Source: Torreya grandis
Lineage: Eukaryota > Streptophyta > Pinopsida > Cupressales > Taxaceae
NCBI GenBank assembly: GCA_037957365.1
Contig: JARHVA010002372.1
Coordinates: forward strand, 909,501 to 973,500
DNA: 64,000 bases
Direction of reading: 5' to 3'
Position numbers and translations under genes: made by a program. Below the pieces are notes generated by a model. The model searched no databases. It was given only the letters and a program-made list of their open reading frames with translations, and had not been told where the DNA came from. This document shows, piece by piece, positions 24,356 through 38,287 of this stretch (the first letter of the stretch is position 1; every line of letters begins with the position of its first letter).

Positions 24356-24890
24356 GATAAACTATGAAATGAATTAATCAAACATTCTAAAAATAAACAT
24401 AAACATGCACATAACAAAAGACACTAAATTTAATGTGGTTCACGCAATATGGGATACATCTACCAAAATTTTCTAGTATATTATTTCCAACAATACAAGG
24501 GAGAAATAAAATCCTGTAACAAACCCTGTTACACCTCTTTACCTTTTCCACCTCCTTTTTATGTAAAATATTTCATTATTTTTCACACTCATACATCTTA
24601 GCCATGTATCAATACATTTTAGGGTAAAAAAAACCTAAACGTAATCTCTACCATTATATTTGGAAACCTTTAATCAACATCCTAGATTGACTATGAAATT
24701 ACTATTTAACAAGGTAATTTTAATCAAAAATTTCTCTGGGGTGCATGGCCCTTAGACCCTACAAGGGGGTTCCCCCCATGTAACCCCCTACAACATCAAG
24801 GATTCAAAGAATGGGATCCAAACCCAACTAAAATAACAATATAATTTTAAACTCTAATCTTGAAAGATAATCACATTCTACACCTAACAC
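24356..24890. other. non-coding stretch splitting the unknown ORF relic
   Basis: Here stops occur at all kinds of codons, unlike both sides. It contains TTTAATGTGGTTCACGCAAT and a hairpin GGGGGTTCCCCCC (about 24766-24778), patterns I associate with plant repeat or LTR sequence. It could be a small insertion, an intron, or a spacer between two ORFs. The flanks show no clear target duplication. Confidence 0.4.
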
Positions 24891-24897
24891 TAAGATC

Positions 24898-26740
24898 TTG
24901 AGTCTTCAAATAATAAAAGGGAAAAAACCAATTAAGATAGAAAAATTAGGTGAGGATATTGATCCTATGATTTCCACAGTTCTTATTGCTTCCTTAGTTC
25001 TTTTTGTTTCTTCAGTCCCTATGGTTTATTCAATACCTAATACTTTTGTTTTTTTGGCTTCTATTGTTTCTAATGATGCCTTGGAATTTTTAGTCCCTAT
25101 TATTTCTAGTGTTACAATTGTTCCTATCAGTCCTATGGCTAATACTATTGGGAGTATTGCTTTAGTTCCCATTATTTATATTACTCCCATCATTTATGAC
25201 TCTTGTACCATTACTTTATTTATAATTACCCCTACTCCCCCTAAGTTAAATAAAGTACATTCTAATAAAACTAGGAGAGCCCTTGATATTTACCAATTGC
25301 ATGTATCTTCTAATCAATAAGGATTGCCTATTCCTTCCTTCACCAAAACTTAGACTACTTCCATTACTCCCATTACCAAATCCAAGAAGGAGAATCCAAC
25401 TTATGTTGTTCATCATATTCCTTAGTTTGAAAACATTTATTGGTCTAATATCATTTGGCCATCATTACCAGACCCATTACATGAAAATGCCTTAATACAA
25501 TCTTTAGGGGATGTTTTGATAAACACTACTATTGATGACACCTAATTATTAGCTTCTACTTATTTTTTAATTCCCTAGTGGGCTATAGACCTAGAATTCC
25601 AAGACTCCTAAAGACCCAATCATATAATAACTAATTTCATGGTAGAGCTCCCCACCATGATCTATATTTATAACAAATCAATGGTTAAAATATAAAGGGT
25701 TGTAAAAAGGATGATAGAAGATGACCCTGGTAGAGGTTTGGTATTAGAGGAAAGGCAAGATGCATTTTCATTGTCAAGGAGAAAGACTAGGAGACTTGGG
25801 TAGTCTCTATGTAATGAATATTTCAAGGCCTGATTATAAGAAAATATAGAAGCATTTATATAACTTTATGATAGAATATATTAGGCTAGGTAGTCTTTAT
25901 AACAAAAACTTGAGCAGGTAAGGGAACAACAACAAATTATTCATGTTCCCACAAAAATTAAAGTTGATGTACATAATTCTAATCTAAGGCTTTAAAATAT
26001 TTTAGAGTATATTGGTTTAATGAAGGATGAACTATCCCCTTATATAGTTTAAATGGTAAAATTAATTGATTCTTTGAAATAAGATGAAAATAAACTAATT
26101 TTCCTTGTATTATATATAAACAATAAGGCTTTCAGCCACCTTGATTTCATGATACCATTAGATGTGGCCATTAATTTGAATATGGTGGTCATTAAGACAT
26201 AAAAAGTTAGGGAGTGGGTATCAAGCATGAAATCCTTGATTATTAAATTGATAGAGTAGGAAAAACAAGTTATTAAAATTTTGGATGAGTTAAAACTTTC
26301 CTAGACCCTTCATTCTTTAGGTAAATTAATAAGTAGGGTTAGTTTTGATCATCTACTACATTAGGGATCAACCTATTTTAAGAAAAGTCTCTAGGTATGT
26401 ACATTGGAAGAAATTTAATAATATTTGTGTTTTTATAGAAAGACAGTAATATAGGTGGGTATATTCTAGGTGGAATTTAGAGGCACCAAGATATAACATG
26501 TGTGGTTACCATCATAGGTTACTAGGGTACATAGACCCTCACTATTGAACATGGATTTAATAAGGTCAAAAAAAATTGTTGAGTATGAGAACTACCAATA
26601 TTTATAATAAAATAATAAAGATGCATCTAAGTCATCTAGTTCAACCAAACGTTCCACTATAGTCCCTCCAACTACTATCAGTTCAACCACATAGGCTCCA
26701 CCAACTAGTAATCCTTTGTTTATTGAGTTATTTTTATATG
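24898..26740 (+). pseudogene. unrecognised long ORF relic, part 2
   Basis: A single frame runs for about 1.84 kb (over 600 codons) with about 30 stops and no frameshift. The start (24898-25320) is free of stops and rich in Val, Ile, Ser and Pro. The later part is charged and helical, with EERQDAFSLSRRKTRRLG (about 25750), QVREQQQIIHVPTKIKVDVH (about 25915), NNKAFSHLDFMIPLDVAINL (about 26120) and RVHRPSLLNMDLIRSKKIV (about 26525). Almost every stop is TAG or TAA in a place where Gln fits, for example in the Arg/Gln-rich and linker parts. It shares its frame with the end of part 1, so the two may be one protein. I recognise no domain. Confidence 0.6.
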
Positions 26741-27949
<1,209 letters not shown>

Positions 27950-29700
27950 CATTAAAACTAAATCAACACATTATCTTATGGATAGTAGTATGATGTTAAC
28001 TTGATAATGATTTGTTTATTTTAATATCATTCTATAAATTTAGTAGATTATAAATCTAGACCATTATTACAAACTAAATAAACTAGAGTGCCAAACCTGG
28101 TCAACATTTTTTATTCTAGAAATTTGATAACATTTAGTGCTCTAGAATTATTAATTATCGTAACTTCTATATATTAAATGAAATGTTTAGTAGCTATTAG
28201 GATAAATTTATGCCCTAATAAATATTTTGGGTTTATCACCCTAATAAAGTATAGAAATAATTAAACAAAAGGACATCCTTCAATGACTAGTTATTGAGGC
28301 ATGAAAATGTTCACTTCTCATTTTTCAAACACCTAGAATTTAAGGTAGGTCCTGACATGGTTATGGGTATATTTGGAAATTTTAGATGATTATTATCCCA
28401 TCCTAAATATTTTATGAGATGTTGTGTTTCTTGAGGGATGTCCACTACCTATCTTCTGATGTATATTATCTAAGATGTCCAAAACTTCTTCTTTTGAAAC
28501 ACACCTTATATAAATGCATTCATAGTTATTCTAGTATATGACTCCTTTATTTATATTATAGTGGGATGATTTGAGCCTAAGTAATTATATCTACTCTCTA
28601 TTTATCTCAATGTAACATGTTTTTGTGAGAAAATGATGGATGATTTGAGCATATTATTCACCACCATTGACCTGAGTCTCATTTATTTTTGAAATACAAA
28701 TATGTGGATAAATTTTAGTCATGAGATATATGATTTCATGGCCTCTTATCATCTTATATGGTTTAATTTCAAGGTAAAATTCTAGTAATTTTGTCATCCA
28801 CTTACCTCTTCTTTCACTCAATTCATTTTGTCCAAGCGTGAGATTAACTACTGGGTCTAGGATGATGGTGTATGTTTTTTTATCATAATGTAATGCCTAA
28901 TTTTTTTGATAGCTTTGATAAATGCATATATATTTTTGCCTATAATTTATTACTTTAACTCATCATCATTCATATTAGTGCTCATGAAGGCAATCATATG
29001 TTCATTGTCATTTAAATTTGATGTGATTATAGTTGCTATAGTATGATATGAGGAAAATTAGTAAAGGTATAAGTCCTTATTGAAGTATAGGTTGATAGAA
29101 AGCAGAGATTGAAAAATGGTAGTCTTTATGTCCTAAAAATCTTTCTTAGACATTTTTATACATTATACTTTAGCATCTTGCTTCAACATGGAATTCAATG
29201 GCTTGAGATTCTCTATAAATCTAGAATTGAACTTTTTTACAAAGTTCATATTACCAAATAAAGACTTCAACTCTTTATTACTATTAGTAGGTGTTAGTTT
29301 GGAAATGCCCTAGATTCATTTTGGGTTAATGGAGATCTTGTCCTTAATGATGACATGTCCTAACAACTTACCTTCAATGACTCCAAATATGTTATTCTTT
29401 GGATTGAGCGGTACTCCATATCTTATACACCTATCAAATACTCTTTGTATATTATTTGCATGGTAAAATATATCTTTTGAATACACTATTAACTCATCCA
29501 TATAGACGATGGTGAATTTTCCAAATAATCCTTGAAATACAGAGTCCATATCTCAATGGAAGGTTGATCTTGCATTGATTAAGCAAAAGGGAAACTTTCT
29601 ATATGTAAAATTTCACCACTTGATGGTGAAGGTAGGTTTAATTATGTCTTGTGATTCTACCAGCACATGATTATAGCCTAAGAATCCATCCAAGGGTAGA
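27950..29700 (-). pseudogene. Ty3/gypsy RT-RNase H-integrase fragment
   Basis: Minus-strand pol fragment, read from 29700 downwards. RT comes first (about 29690-29310): LDGF-GYNHVLVESQDIIKP, the decayed GLINARSTF block, VYMDELIVYSK (catalytic site near 29493-29503) and YGVPLNPKNNIFGV. RNase H follows (about 29310-28700, ending RGKWMTKLLEFYLEIKP), then the integrase zinc region (HPSRNTTSHKIFRMG near 28430) and the core (INPKYLLGHKFILIATKHFI; NVIKFLE; TRFGTLVYLV; ending about 27960 at the YYYP motif). The RT site YMDE has lost the second catalytic Asp to Glu. The sequence type agrees with the outer element at 1-2360/19254-20000, in the opposite direction. Both ends are broken, and no LTR is recognised nearby. 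Confidence 0.85.
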
Positions 29701-29852
29701 TGGATAAAGTTGGGGGATAAAAAATGTGGCATTCATGATCATAATTTTTTTTGAAAAGGCCATATGACATTTTTATTAAATTTCCTATGCCTAAAAGTAA
29801 TTATAATTATGCCGAAGAAAAAGGGGGTACAAACTTTTCAAAAGGGTGTGTA

Positions 29853-29992
29853 CCCTTTATTATCCAAAGTGCATACACCTTTATGAACCAAAAAAGGTGA
29901 ATACCCTTTGTGGGCCACAAAGGGTATACGCCCTGTGGTCCACATAAGGCATATGCCCTATGTGGTTATAAAAGGGCATACATCCTTTGATT
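29853..29992. repeat. 25-bp minisatellite of palindromic units, six copies
   Basis: Units of 22-29 bp with the pattern AAAGGGTATACGCCCTTTG followed by TGGTCCAC occur six times in a row. Each unit is itself an imperfect inverted repeat (AAAGGG..CCCTTT). The last copy overlaps GTTATAAAAGGG, a TATA-like sequence at about 29964-29974. Confidence 0.75.
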
Positions 29993-31689
29993 TTTTCTCT
30001 ATTTTTTTCCATCCTTGCTCAAAACCATGAATTCAATTTTTTACCTTGAAGGAGCTCTTGCATTTTGAAGAGGACATGCATACTTTGGTTTTGCATCCCA
30101 CCAACATGACTCAACATTTTAATCATGGTCTTAGGTATGCTTGGTAAATTTTAATTTTTGGGTTTCAATTTATACATTTTATGCATAGTGTTTTGAAATT
30201 AAATTAAATTTAAATTTATCACATTTATTGATAAAGAATTTATTTTTATAAATATAGGTACAAAATTCAATGGACCAAATGCATGAAGAAAATGTAGCAC
30301 AAAACCATGATCAAAACCCTCAATAGTTTAACTTCACAAAAGAATAATCTGAATTGTATGAATAATATAATGAAGAATTCCAAAAAATTTAAATTATTAT
30401 AAATAGTGTGTGTCACTCCTCAAATCATAGTGGATGTAATTCACTTGTGAGTATTGTTGACCAAATTTGACCCTATAGGTCAAATTAGGACCCCTATAGG
30501 TAAAAAAATTGTCTTTATATGTTATATTGGGTCTAAAATTTGGTCATAAGGTGTATTATAGGTTAATTTATGTCATTTAATGTTACATTAGCTTTGGTCC
30601 TTAGTCTTTTTAGTCTTTTATTCAATTTGAGTCATTTTAGGGGCAAAAAGGGGGAATTTAATGACTTGTATGGCCTCCTTGGGAAATATGAAGGTTCCAA
30701 AATATTATGTCACGTTACATGTGTCCTAGGAAGTCTTTATTAATTATTATTAACTAAAAAATGGTAGGTTATTTGTAAAAATAAGTAGTTTTCTTAAAAA
30801 CTTGAGCATTTAATGAGGTGTATGAAATTATACAACCTCATACAATATGGGACATTTAATAAGTGTCCTTTGGTCTTCAATACAATTATTCAAATGATTA
30901 AATTGATTATAAACTTCAAAAAATGAAGAAAACCACGTATCTCTCCTTCCACTAGGCTTGGCAAGCAAAAATAGTCTTCAGGTTTGTACTTAGTACAGTC
31001 AGCATGAGAGGTTTCAAGAAAAATGATCTTGTGGGTGTCTTCTACACTCAGTTAGATTAAATTTTATGTTTTTATGTAAAGTAATTGTGGTTTGAGCTTT
31101 ATGAACCAATCCTAAGAAGTTTACCTTTCCAATCTACTTTCTAATCTGCGCACCCTATATGTTTTTCCTTGGTTTGAGTAAGTCTATACAATTTATATAA
31201 TAAAATTGATTATATAGGATGTTAAATTACTTATATAATTATCCCCATACTTTTTTTCATGTTTTAAGGTGTTGTGACAAGTAAATCATCTCAATTTTTA
31301 ACACTACTCTCATTTTGGATAACAAGCTAGTTTTCCACCATTTTTAGATCCTCATGATTTATCAGTGATTCTAGGGAGTGTAAATAAGTACATTAATATT
31401 TTTTCAAATTTTTATTAACCCCTCACATTTATATTCTCATTTTATAAACAATTATCCATGAAGGTGCATTCATAAATCACTAAATAGTTAGTCTTCTATA
31501 TAACTATCATACCAGTTAGCTAGGTGCCTTCAAAAGGGTTAAACATTGAAAATGAAGTGTGAAACTTATTTTAATATTCGAAAATATTAATTATTAATAT
31601 AAAAACAATTTAATGAATATAATTTCACTATGTATACAATCTCCTTGAACATATAAACCTTTCTACTCATTGCCTCCAAGTATCTTAGA
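29993..31689. other. unassigned AT-rich stretch, possible LTR or leader
   Basis: A weak frame on the + strand starts at 30270 (MDQMHEENVAQNHDQNPQ, then stops at Gln-like places) and fades by 30475. From about 30453 the sequence TGTTGACCAAATTTGACC begins a 700-bp block with LTR-like composition, but no partner copy is found in the window. No gene is claimed. Confidence 0.35.
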
Positions 31690-33350
31690 TATGCACCTAT
31701 AGATGCCCTCATGGAAGCTAATCATATTGAAAAAGAAGTGTCTGAGCTAAGTAAGGTTTTTTTAATGGGAAAGGTATATTTTAATCTCTTTTAAAATTTC
31801 CAAATACCATTAATACATACAAATCATGTGCATGGCTCATAAGATCATATACTACCTACATAGTAAGAAACCACCTGTAGGTGGCTTGGTAGAGATATGG
31901 AAGTACAATATATGAAAGATTAAAATGTGTTGGAACATTTCCTAAAATCATAATATATTTAATATATTATTAAATATCCTTTTGAATTTTGAAATTTACA
32001 AATGAAAATGGGAAACATGATCAAAAGTGAGTTGATAATATTTAGGGCTCTCTTCCCTTAAAGTGTAAAATAAAGTACCTAGGGGTTTTGTAGATGTAAT
32101 ATGAGAGAGTTTCACAAGGATTTGAGGCACTTAGATAATAAATTATTTTATCCTATACATAGTAAGAGTAATAAAAAAAAATTAGAGGTAAAATTATCAA
32201 TATAAAATAGTTTTGAAGGGGCTCTAATATGACATTTGTTCATTACAGTTCATTAGTGAAACCTACAGGTTTTGAGTTCCTAAAATTGACTCTTCACCCA
32301 ACGTTGAAATATTAGGCCATGCCACATATGGGAATGGTTATAAATATTTAAATTAACATATATTATAAAAAATACCATCATAATGAGATAATAAATAGTA
32401 TATTCTTTCCCATCTACACTTACATGCCTCTTTTCATCACAAATATGCACCTACAGGTTGGTTGTAGGGTCACCTTGGAGAGTATGCTAAATAACTTTGA
32501 AAATATACATAACTCCAATTATGGAAGGTAGGTAAAATTATATCATGGCTTAAAAATATTCATGTAGGTTTTTTTTCATTGTCTTCAAGGCCAAGGTCAT
32601 ATGAAAGACATATATAGGATCCTTTAACCTACAATTGACTGACTATTTTTTTATAAGTAATAAGCAGATTTGGTTACCTAAGTGATTGTCTATACTAAAT
32701 AAGGAGAAATAATGGGTAAAAAAATATTAATTGATCATGTAAGATTAAATAATGGTCTTAAGCATTGTTTTCAGCCTAAAACATACAAACATGCACCTAC
32801 AGGGGCCTTTCTAAGATAGAAAATATAGTCAAAAGTGGCACCTAGTTTTCACTGAGCAGGGTGTACAAAGGGGCATATGAAGAATTTAAATGGTGAAAAA
32901 ACATGTAAAAAAATTTATAATAATAAATTTTTTATAATTACACTTTACTAGTGGAGTTAAAATAAATAAAGGGCAGTCCACATCTTCAATTTCCCGCACA
33001 ATCCATTTTGCACAAGCCTATCTTGGGTTTTATTGAAGTTGAATTGTCTATGCTTAAGATAAAAGGATAAAATTTTGTGGATATAATATTTTAAACTTAA
33101 ATAATATTTTATAATGATTAATTTATTGTAAAAAATATGGTAATTACCCTTTATATTGTCTCAGATAGAGGGTACTTCCCCTTGTACACAAACCCTACAA
33201 TTTTGGAAAAAGGAATATCCAAGTGAGTTAGAGGATATTAAGACATGTAAATAAGGTTTTTAAAGTTTTAAAACATATAATTAAACATTAAAATACTTAT
33301 TTATAAATATGTAACTAAACAGGGAGGTTTAAAACACCAAGGTTACAGTC
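31690..33350. repeat. candidate decayed tandem repeat, period about 180 bp
   Basis: The short motif (C)ACCTACAGG or a close variant (ACCTATAG, ACCTGTAGG, ACCTAGGGG, ACCTACAAT) recurs near 31694, 31872, 32075, 32262, 32449, 32622 and 32797, 173 to 203 bases apart. Each is followed by a G/C-richer part and then an AT-rich tail. Overall identity between units is too low by eye to be sure that it is a true satellite. Confidence 0.35.
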
Positions 33351-35856
33351 AGACTCACTAGGCAAATTTTAAGCCTAAAGACCAAATAAGAGACCAATGC
33401 CACTTATAGCTCTAGCTGATATTTCTAAATGATTGTAACATGTTTTTGGGATAAAAATAGAGGTATATTGGCTATTTATATAAAATTAAACCTATAAAAA
33501 CTCATTTTGGGATTTAAGATGCAAACATGCCTACTAAGCATGACTAGGCCTAAAATCCAAAAATGGGGTCAACTTCATATATAGCCTTATATGATCAATA
33601 AAATTAATTTTTGAATGTTCATGGGGGAAAAATAGAGGTTATAGATCTAGTGGAAGGTACATAAGTTGTAGGGTAATCCAATTTTAGCTTAGGACCAACA
33701 TTAGGCATGTGCAAATGGAGAAGTAAACTCAATAGGAGAAGTTTAGATGCTTGCATATTTTTGGAGTTTATGCATGGAATATAAGGAGTTATGGGAATTT
33801 TATAAATGTCTTGAACTATTTTATAGTTTAATTTTTTGGTATATTCAATTTTTGATCTTTATGAATGAACCTCAAGAAGATAAAATATGCCTAAACCCTC
33901 TTAAACCCTTACTAATGACTACTTTGGGGAAATGGATATGGAAAGATAATATAATGGAATACTATGAAAAATATGATGATTTAAAATTTTAGGATACTCC
34001 CTTAGGATACTCCCATGCTTTTGGATTGTATGGAAGTGTATGGATAGAGTAAAAAATAGGTTACTTTTTACTATTTTATGTGTTTTACAGGTTCTAAGAG
34101 GAGTCTAAAAATGAAATAAAGTTTGGAGAAATATTAGGAATTATAATAACTCACTATGGAAATTTATTACTTAATAAAAAATCCTAAGTGTTTAAACAAT
34201 AGGCCTCATCTTAGCCAGTCAAAACTACCATATTGGACAAGGTCGCGAGAAGGGTGGAAAGTTTAAGTGAGCTGATTTTAAGGTGTACCTAATGCCTCTA
34301 ATGCCATGGAGGGTCTTTATAAGTGTCATCCAATCCATCTCATGTATTTACATGTAAAATTTATGCCTTTTTGGATGCCAAGTGTTTAGGGTGCATGAAT
34401 GAAGAGTTTTTTAGACTACAAATGATGATGGCTCATTACCAGATGATTTTAGATGACTAATCCTACAAAAAATGTATGTAAAGTCATCCCTAAAATCCTT
34501 AAAATTCATTAAAACAATCATACCTATACCTAATCAATTTTTGGATGTTCAAATAGGTCCAAATCATGATGTCAATTTTATGAGCTAGAATGAGAACTTT
34601 CATGCCACTTTACAAGAGTTTTATGACTTGGAGAGCCACTTATTCCTTTTGACCAAGCATGGTTCATCCCACATCCTCTTGTCATGCATAAGTAACTAAT
34701 TATCTTAGATTTAAAAGTGTCTTTATGACCCTTGGACTTATCTTTTATCCTCTCTCTCAAGTTCTATAAGAACCAACCATTTTGGCTATTGTAACTTATG
34801 CTCCACCTAAGTATGGTGAATCCATACTCATTTACATACCATTTAATCAATAATATTTATAATTTTTACCTCTTGATGACTATTCATAGTGTGTTCTACT
34901 TGTATGATTAATTTTTCTTAAGTGATAACTCTTATATTTTTATCATGTTGTGTCATTCTTTCATCCTATTTATAGTTGGAAAGCTTTTTCTTGCAAGCCT
35001 TGTGACGTTTTCTAGGAAGTTTTAAGGTTAAGTGAGTTAGTCTATTCACTAGTTCCATTCAATGCCTCTTGCCTAGTCCTCTTAGACTAAGCATTCATCC
35101 ATAACCTCATAATGTAACATTGATTTTAGAAGATGCAAATTGAATAAGTGTATGTTTGGTTAGTCTCTTGGTTTCATGTGTAACATGCATCTAGTTGGTA
35201 TACATAAATTAATTTGGTGTATCACCTCCCTTAGGATAGTTTGATTTCAATTTTATCTCTCCCTCCCCCCCTAAAGGTTTAGGTGTAGTTGTGATCCAAA
35301 GTGATACATCAAGGGAGCTAGCCCTCTATAGAGATTCACCTCATCCTTAGCATAGCCAAAAGCCTAGAGGTGTTTCAATTTTGCCACTTGGATGAGGAGA
35401 GTTGATACATCTCCTCAAAGGGTGCAAATCCAAGTGATAACAAGTACATTGGAGGTTGTGTTTAAGAAAGTTGGAAATGTCACTTCATAACTTGATGCAA
35501 TGTTGCTTCAGAGAGAGGTATTGAAATAATGTTATTATAATAAATTTTCATATGGTGATGTGAAAAAAAATATAACAAAATAACATTTGTGTGTTTTGTT
35601 TCTTAATCTTGAAACTAGTCAACCACCACCAATGCATTGCAAACATATTATAATTGATTGGTGTGTTCATGCATAGATAAAAAATAACTTTTAGGATAGG
35701 TAGTGGATGGTATTTGACAAGTATCCATGAAATAATAATTAGTTTCCATTTTAATTTTTGAGAAAACATAATTGTGAGTTTGTACTTCAATATATCCTAA
35801 ATTATTTTGATATGAAGGCCTCCCAAGGTGGGGGAAGTGGGTCCTCATTTAATAGA
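33351..35856. other. unassigned AT-rich DNA
   Basis: No family is recognised. An 81-codon open frame at 33747-33992 lacks any domain resemblance. The part from 35080 to 35500 has composition like an LTR or leader (CTCCCTCCCCCCC at 35264, small direct repeats), without a partner copy. Confidence 0.4.
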
Positions 35857-36227
35857 TGTTACGGATAATGTTTACATGGGACATTTATAGGGTAGTAAAT
35901 TATAATTTACTGTGTAAGTTACCATATGGTAACATGGTAAATAACATTTACCATTGCAATAAACATTTATTAGGTATTTTATATTATATTGTTATGTATA
36001 ACAATATAATATCATATATACGTTAATTTGTTATACCCATGACTATTATCGAGTTTTTTGTTATTATGTTTTCCTATTATTTAGGAAGTTGTTATGTTTT
36101 TTCTATGGTTATATAATATAATATAATAGACTAAATATATCTCATAATGTTTGAAATAATTGATCTCTGTGTATTTTATTCTCTATACATGATTTAATCT
36201 TGTGCTTGGCTCTTAGAATCCCCAATA
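35857..36227 (+). repeat. 5' LTR of the small element
   Basis: Starts TGTTACGGATAATG. It contains the perfect 16-bp palindrome GTTACCATATGGTAAC (35918-35933) and a second inverted repeat with arms ATATTGTTAT and ATAACAATAT (35986-36007). It ends CCCCAATA, probably from a CA end by C-to-T change. Confidence 0.85.
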
Positions 36228-36228
36228 A

Positions 36229-36243
36229 TGGTATTAGAGTAGC
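36229..36243 (+). other. primer-binding site of the small element
   Basis: TGGTATTAGAGTAGC, one base after the LTR. It resembles the initiator-Met tRNA site TGGTATCAGAGC used by most Ty1/copia elements, with C-to-T at one position. Confidence 0.75.
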
Positions 36244-38287
36244 TATGGGTATTGGAGAGCTTGTGAGGGGTAGTTATTTTGTGATTCACCTCAAAAAAGA
36301 GAAAGTAATGTTTTGTTTAATAATTATGTAGTTTTAGTTCAAGCATTTAGAGAGTTAGTGAAAAAATAAAGTGTCATTCTTCATGGAGGATAAACAGTTA
36401 AGTTGGTTTCCTCTATAAGTTTCACAATCACACAAAACTATGTTAGAAGATTTAATTATTTGGATCGAAGGTATTTGGCATATATAAATTCCAAAATTCA
36501 TTTGGAAAGACCTACTCATGCTAAGCTTAGAGCCTATGCAAACACTATTATTTTATCATCTCATGCCCAATGTCAAATGTTGAAATCATTGATAAAGAGG
36601 GATGTAGTTTAACACAAAGGCTTTTGGATCTACCTATTCCATAGTCTAGTTAATTATTTTTTTACTAAATTATCAATCCTTGCCTACATACCTAATGGGA
36701 TGCTCAATCCAACAATGCGACAACAAATTTTTTCATTCTTATGCACCATTTATTTATATCTAATTTGAACCAAGATCTACATCACTACACAATAAAGAAA
36801 GCCTACGATTTTATTTAAAAGATTGATTAGAGTTTTGAGATAAATTTTATTGTAGTTTACTATCCATGCATGCAATCATCATCCCAAACCATGCTTATCA
36901 CCATCCTAAAATGTGCATGTCTATCTAGGTTTTACATTTTTTATTTTATGTTAGATTAATTTCAAGTCATAGTTTAATATAGATTGGAGTTTTGATTTTA
37001 TATCTTTTGTTTAGTGTGACGTTTCATATTGAATTAGGAGTCAATTAAAATCCATTTATTTATTTGTTAAATTAAAGATGTAATTTGGTTATTGAATTCA
37101 AATATGATATGATTTATAGAATAGAAATAGGTTTTGTAATCATTTTTCAATATTTCTATTTGGTGATATTTTTGCTTAGGTTAAATGGTCATAAATTTGA
37201 TCATAATAATAATAATTTAAGTCAAACTTAGAGTCCATTTAAAATATGTCAAAATATTCATTGAGTCATATAGCATTTAGGATAGTTATTATTATCAATT
37301 GCATCATATTTCATGTGAGTCAAATATATTTTGTAGATAATAAAGGTCAAGTCATCAAATGCCTTTTTAAGTTGTTATGTCAAAATTCAAATATTGAGTC
37401 ATTTTGTATTGGTTCCATTATCAAATTTTAAAAAAAAATTGCTTTACAAATTAATTTTCACTTGTAAGCAATGTTTGAGTTACTACTGAGCTTCAACTCT
37501 TCATCGACTACGTAAGTAGCCATTTTTTGGAAGATGGAGGCATATGAGGTTAGAGGCAACTTGCAGCTTATCATCAGTCATCAATGATGACATCACTCAT
37601 TTATTTTGATGGCATATTTGTGTGGTGTGCATTTGATTTTCAATTATGTGGTGTGTTTATTTTTTGTAAATGTTCACATTGTAGGAGTGGAACATAAAGC
37701 AATGTTTCATTTTTTATTTAGAACCAAAGTGGCTAATGTCAAAGAACACTACCAATGGTAGTGGTAGTCTTCTTTGCTATGTGAGATTGAGTGGCACGAT
37801 CATACATAGTGGATACAAGTAATAATTTGTTTTATTACAAGGTCAAATGTGACATTCAGTATGTGTTTTCTTTCAGTTCTAATTTGGTATACATAAGATG
37901 TAAACAAAATCTTGATGTGTTAACTACTAGAAGAAAACATTGTAAAGTGTGTCTCTAAATTTATTATAACACTCATAGATTTAGAAAGGTTTGGTGGTTG
38001 ATCCAAAAAACCATAGATGTAAAAATGTAGATAAAAATTTGATGGTGTAGTGGTCCTCTGACTTCCTTCCTTCTTTATGAATATGATCCGCTAGTGGAAT
38101 GCTAAGTGCATTCTTTTCATGGAGTAAATGAGGGATGTGTTCCTTCACATAGTTATGGTCATGTATAGTAAGATAGTCAACTAGTTGTAAGTTTACATGC
38201 CTTTATTTGATCCACATTATGAAATAAACATGTGTAACATGTTGTAGTAGGAGTTATGTTGTACCATGTCAACATTAGGGGGGTGAA
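36244..38287 (+). other. interior of the small LTR element
   Basis: An open frame at 36403-36612 (69 codons, RRFNYLDRRYLAYINSKIHL) may be the remnant of a coding part, but I do not recognise it. The rest is AT-rich without domains. The polypurine tract is at 38275-38283. Confidence 0.5.

Noticed and set aside
24898..25320. 140-codon Val/Ile/Pro-rich frame as a membrane protein gene
   Set aside because: It is the stop-free start of a longer decayed frame that continues for 1.4 kb; no signal peptide or clear membrane segments.
33747..33992. 81-codon open frame as a host gene
   Set aside because: No domain, no plausible exon context, AT-rich surroundings.
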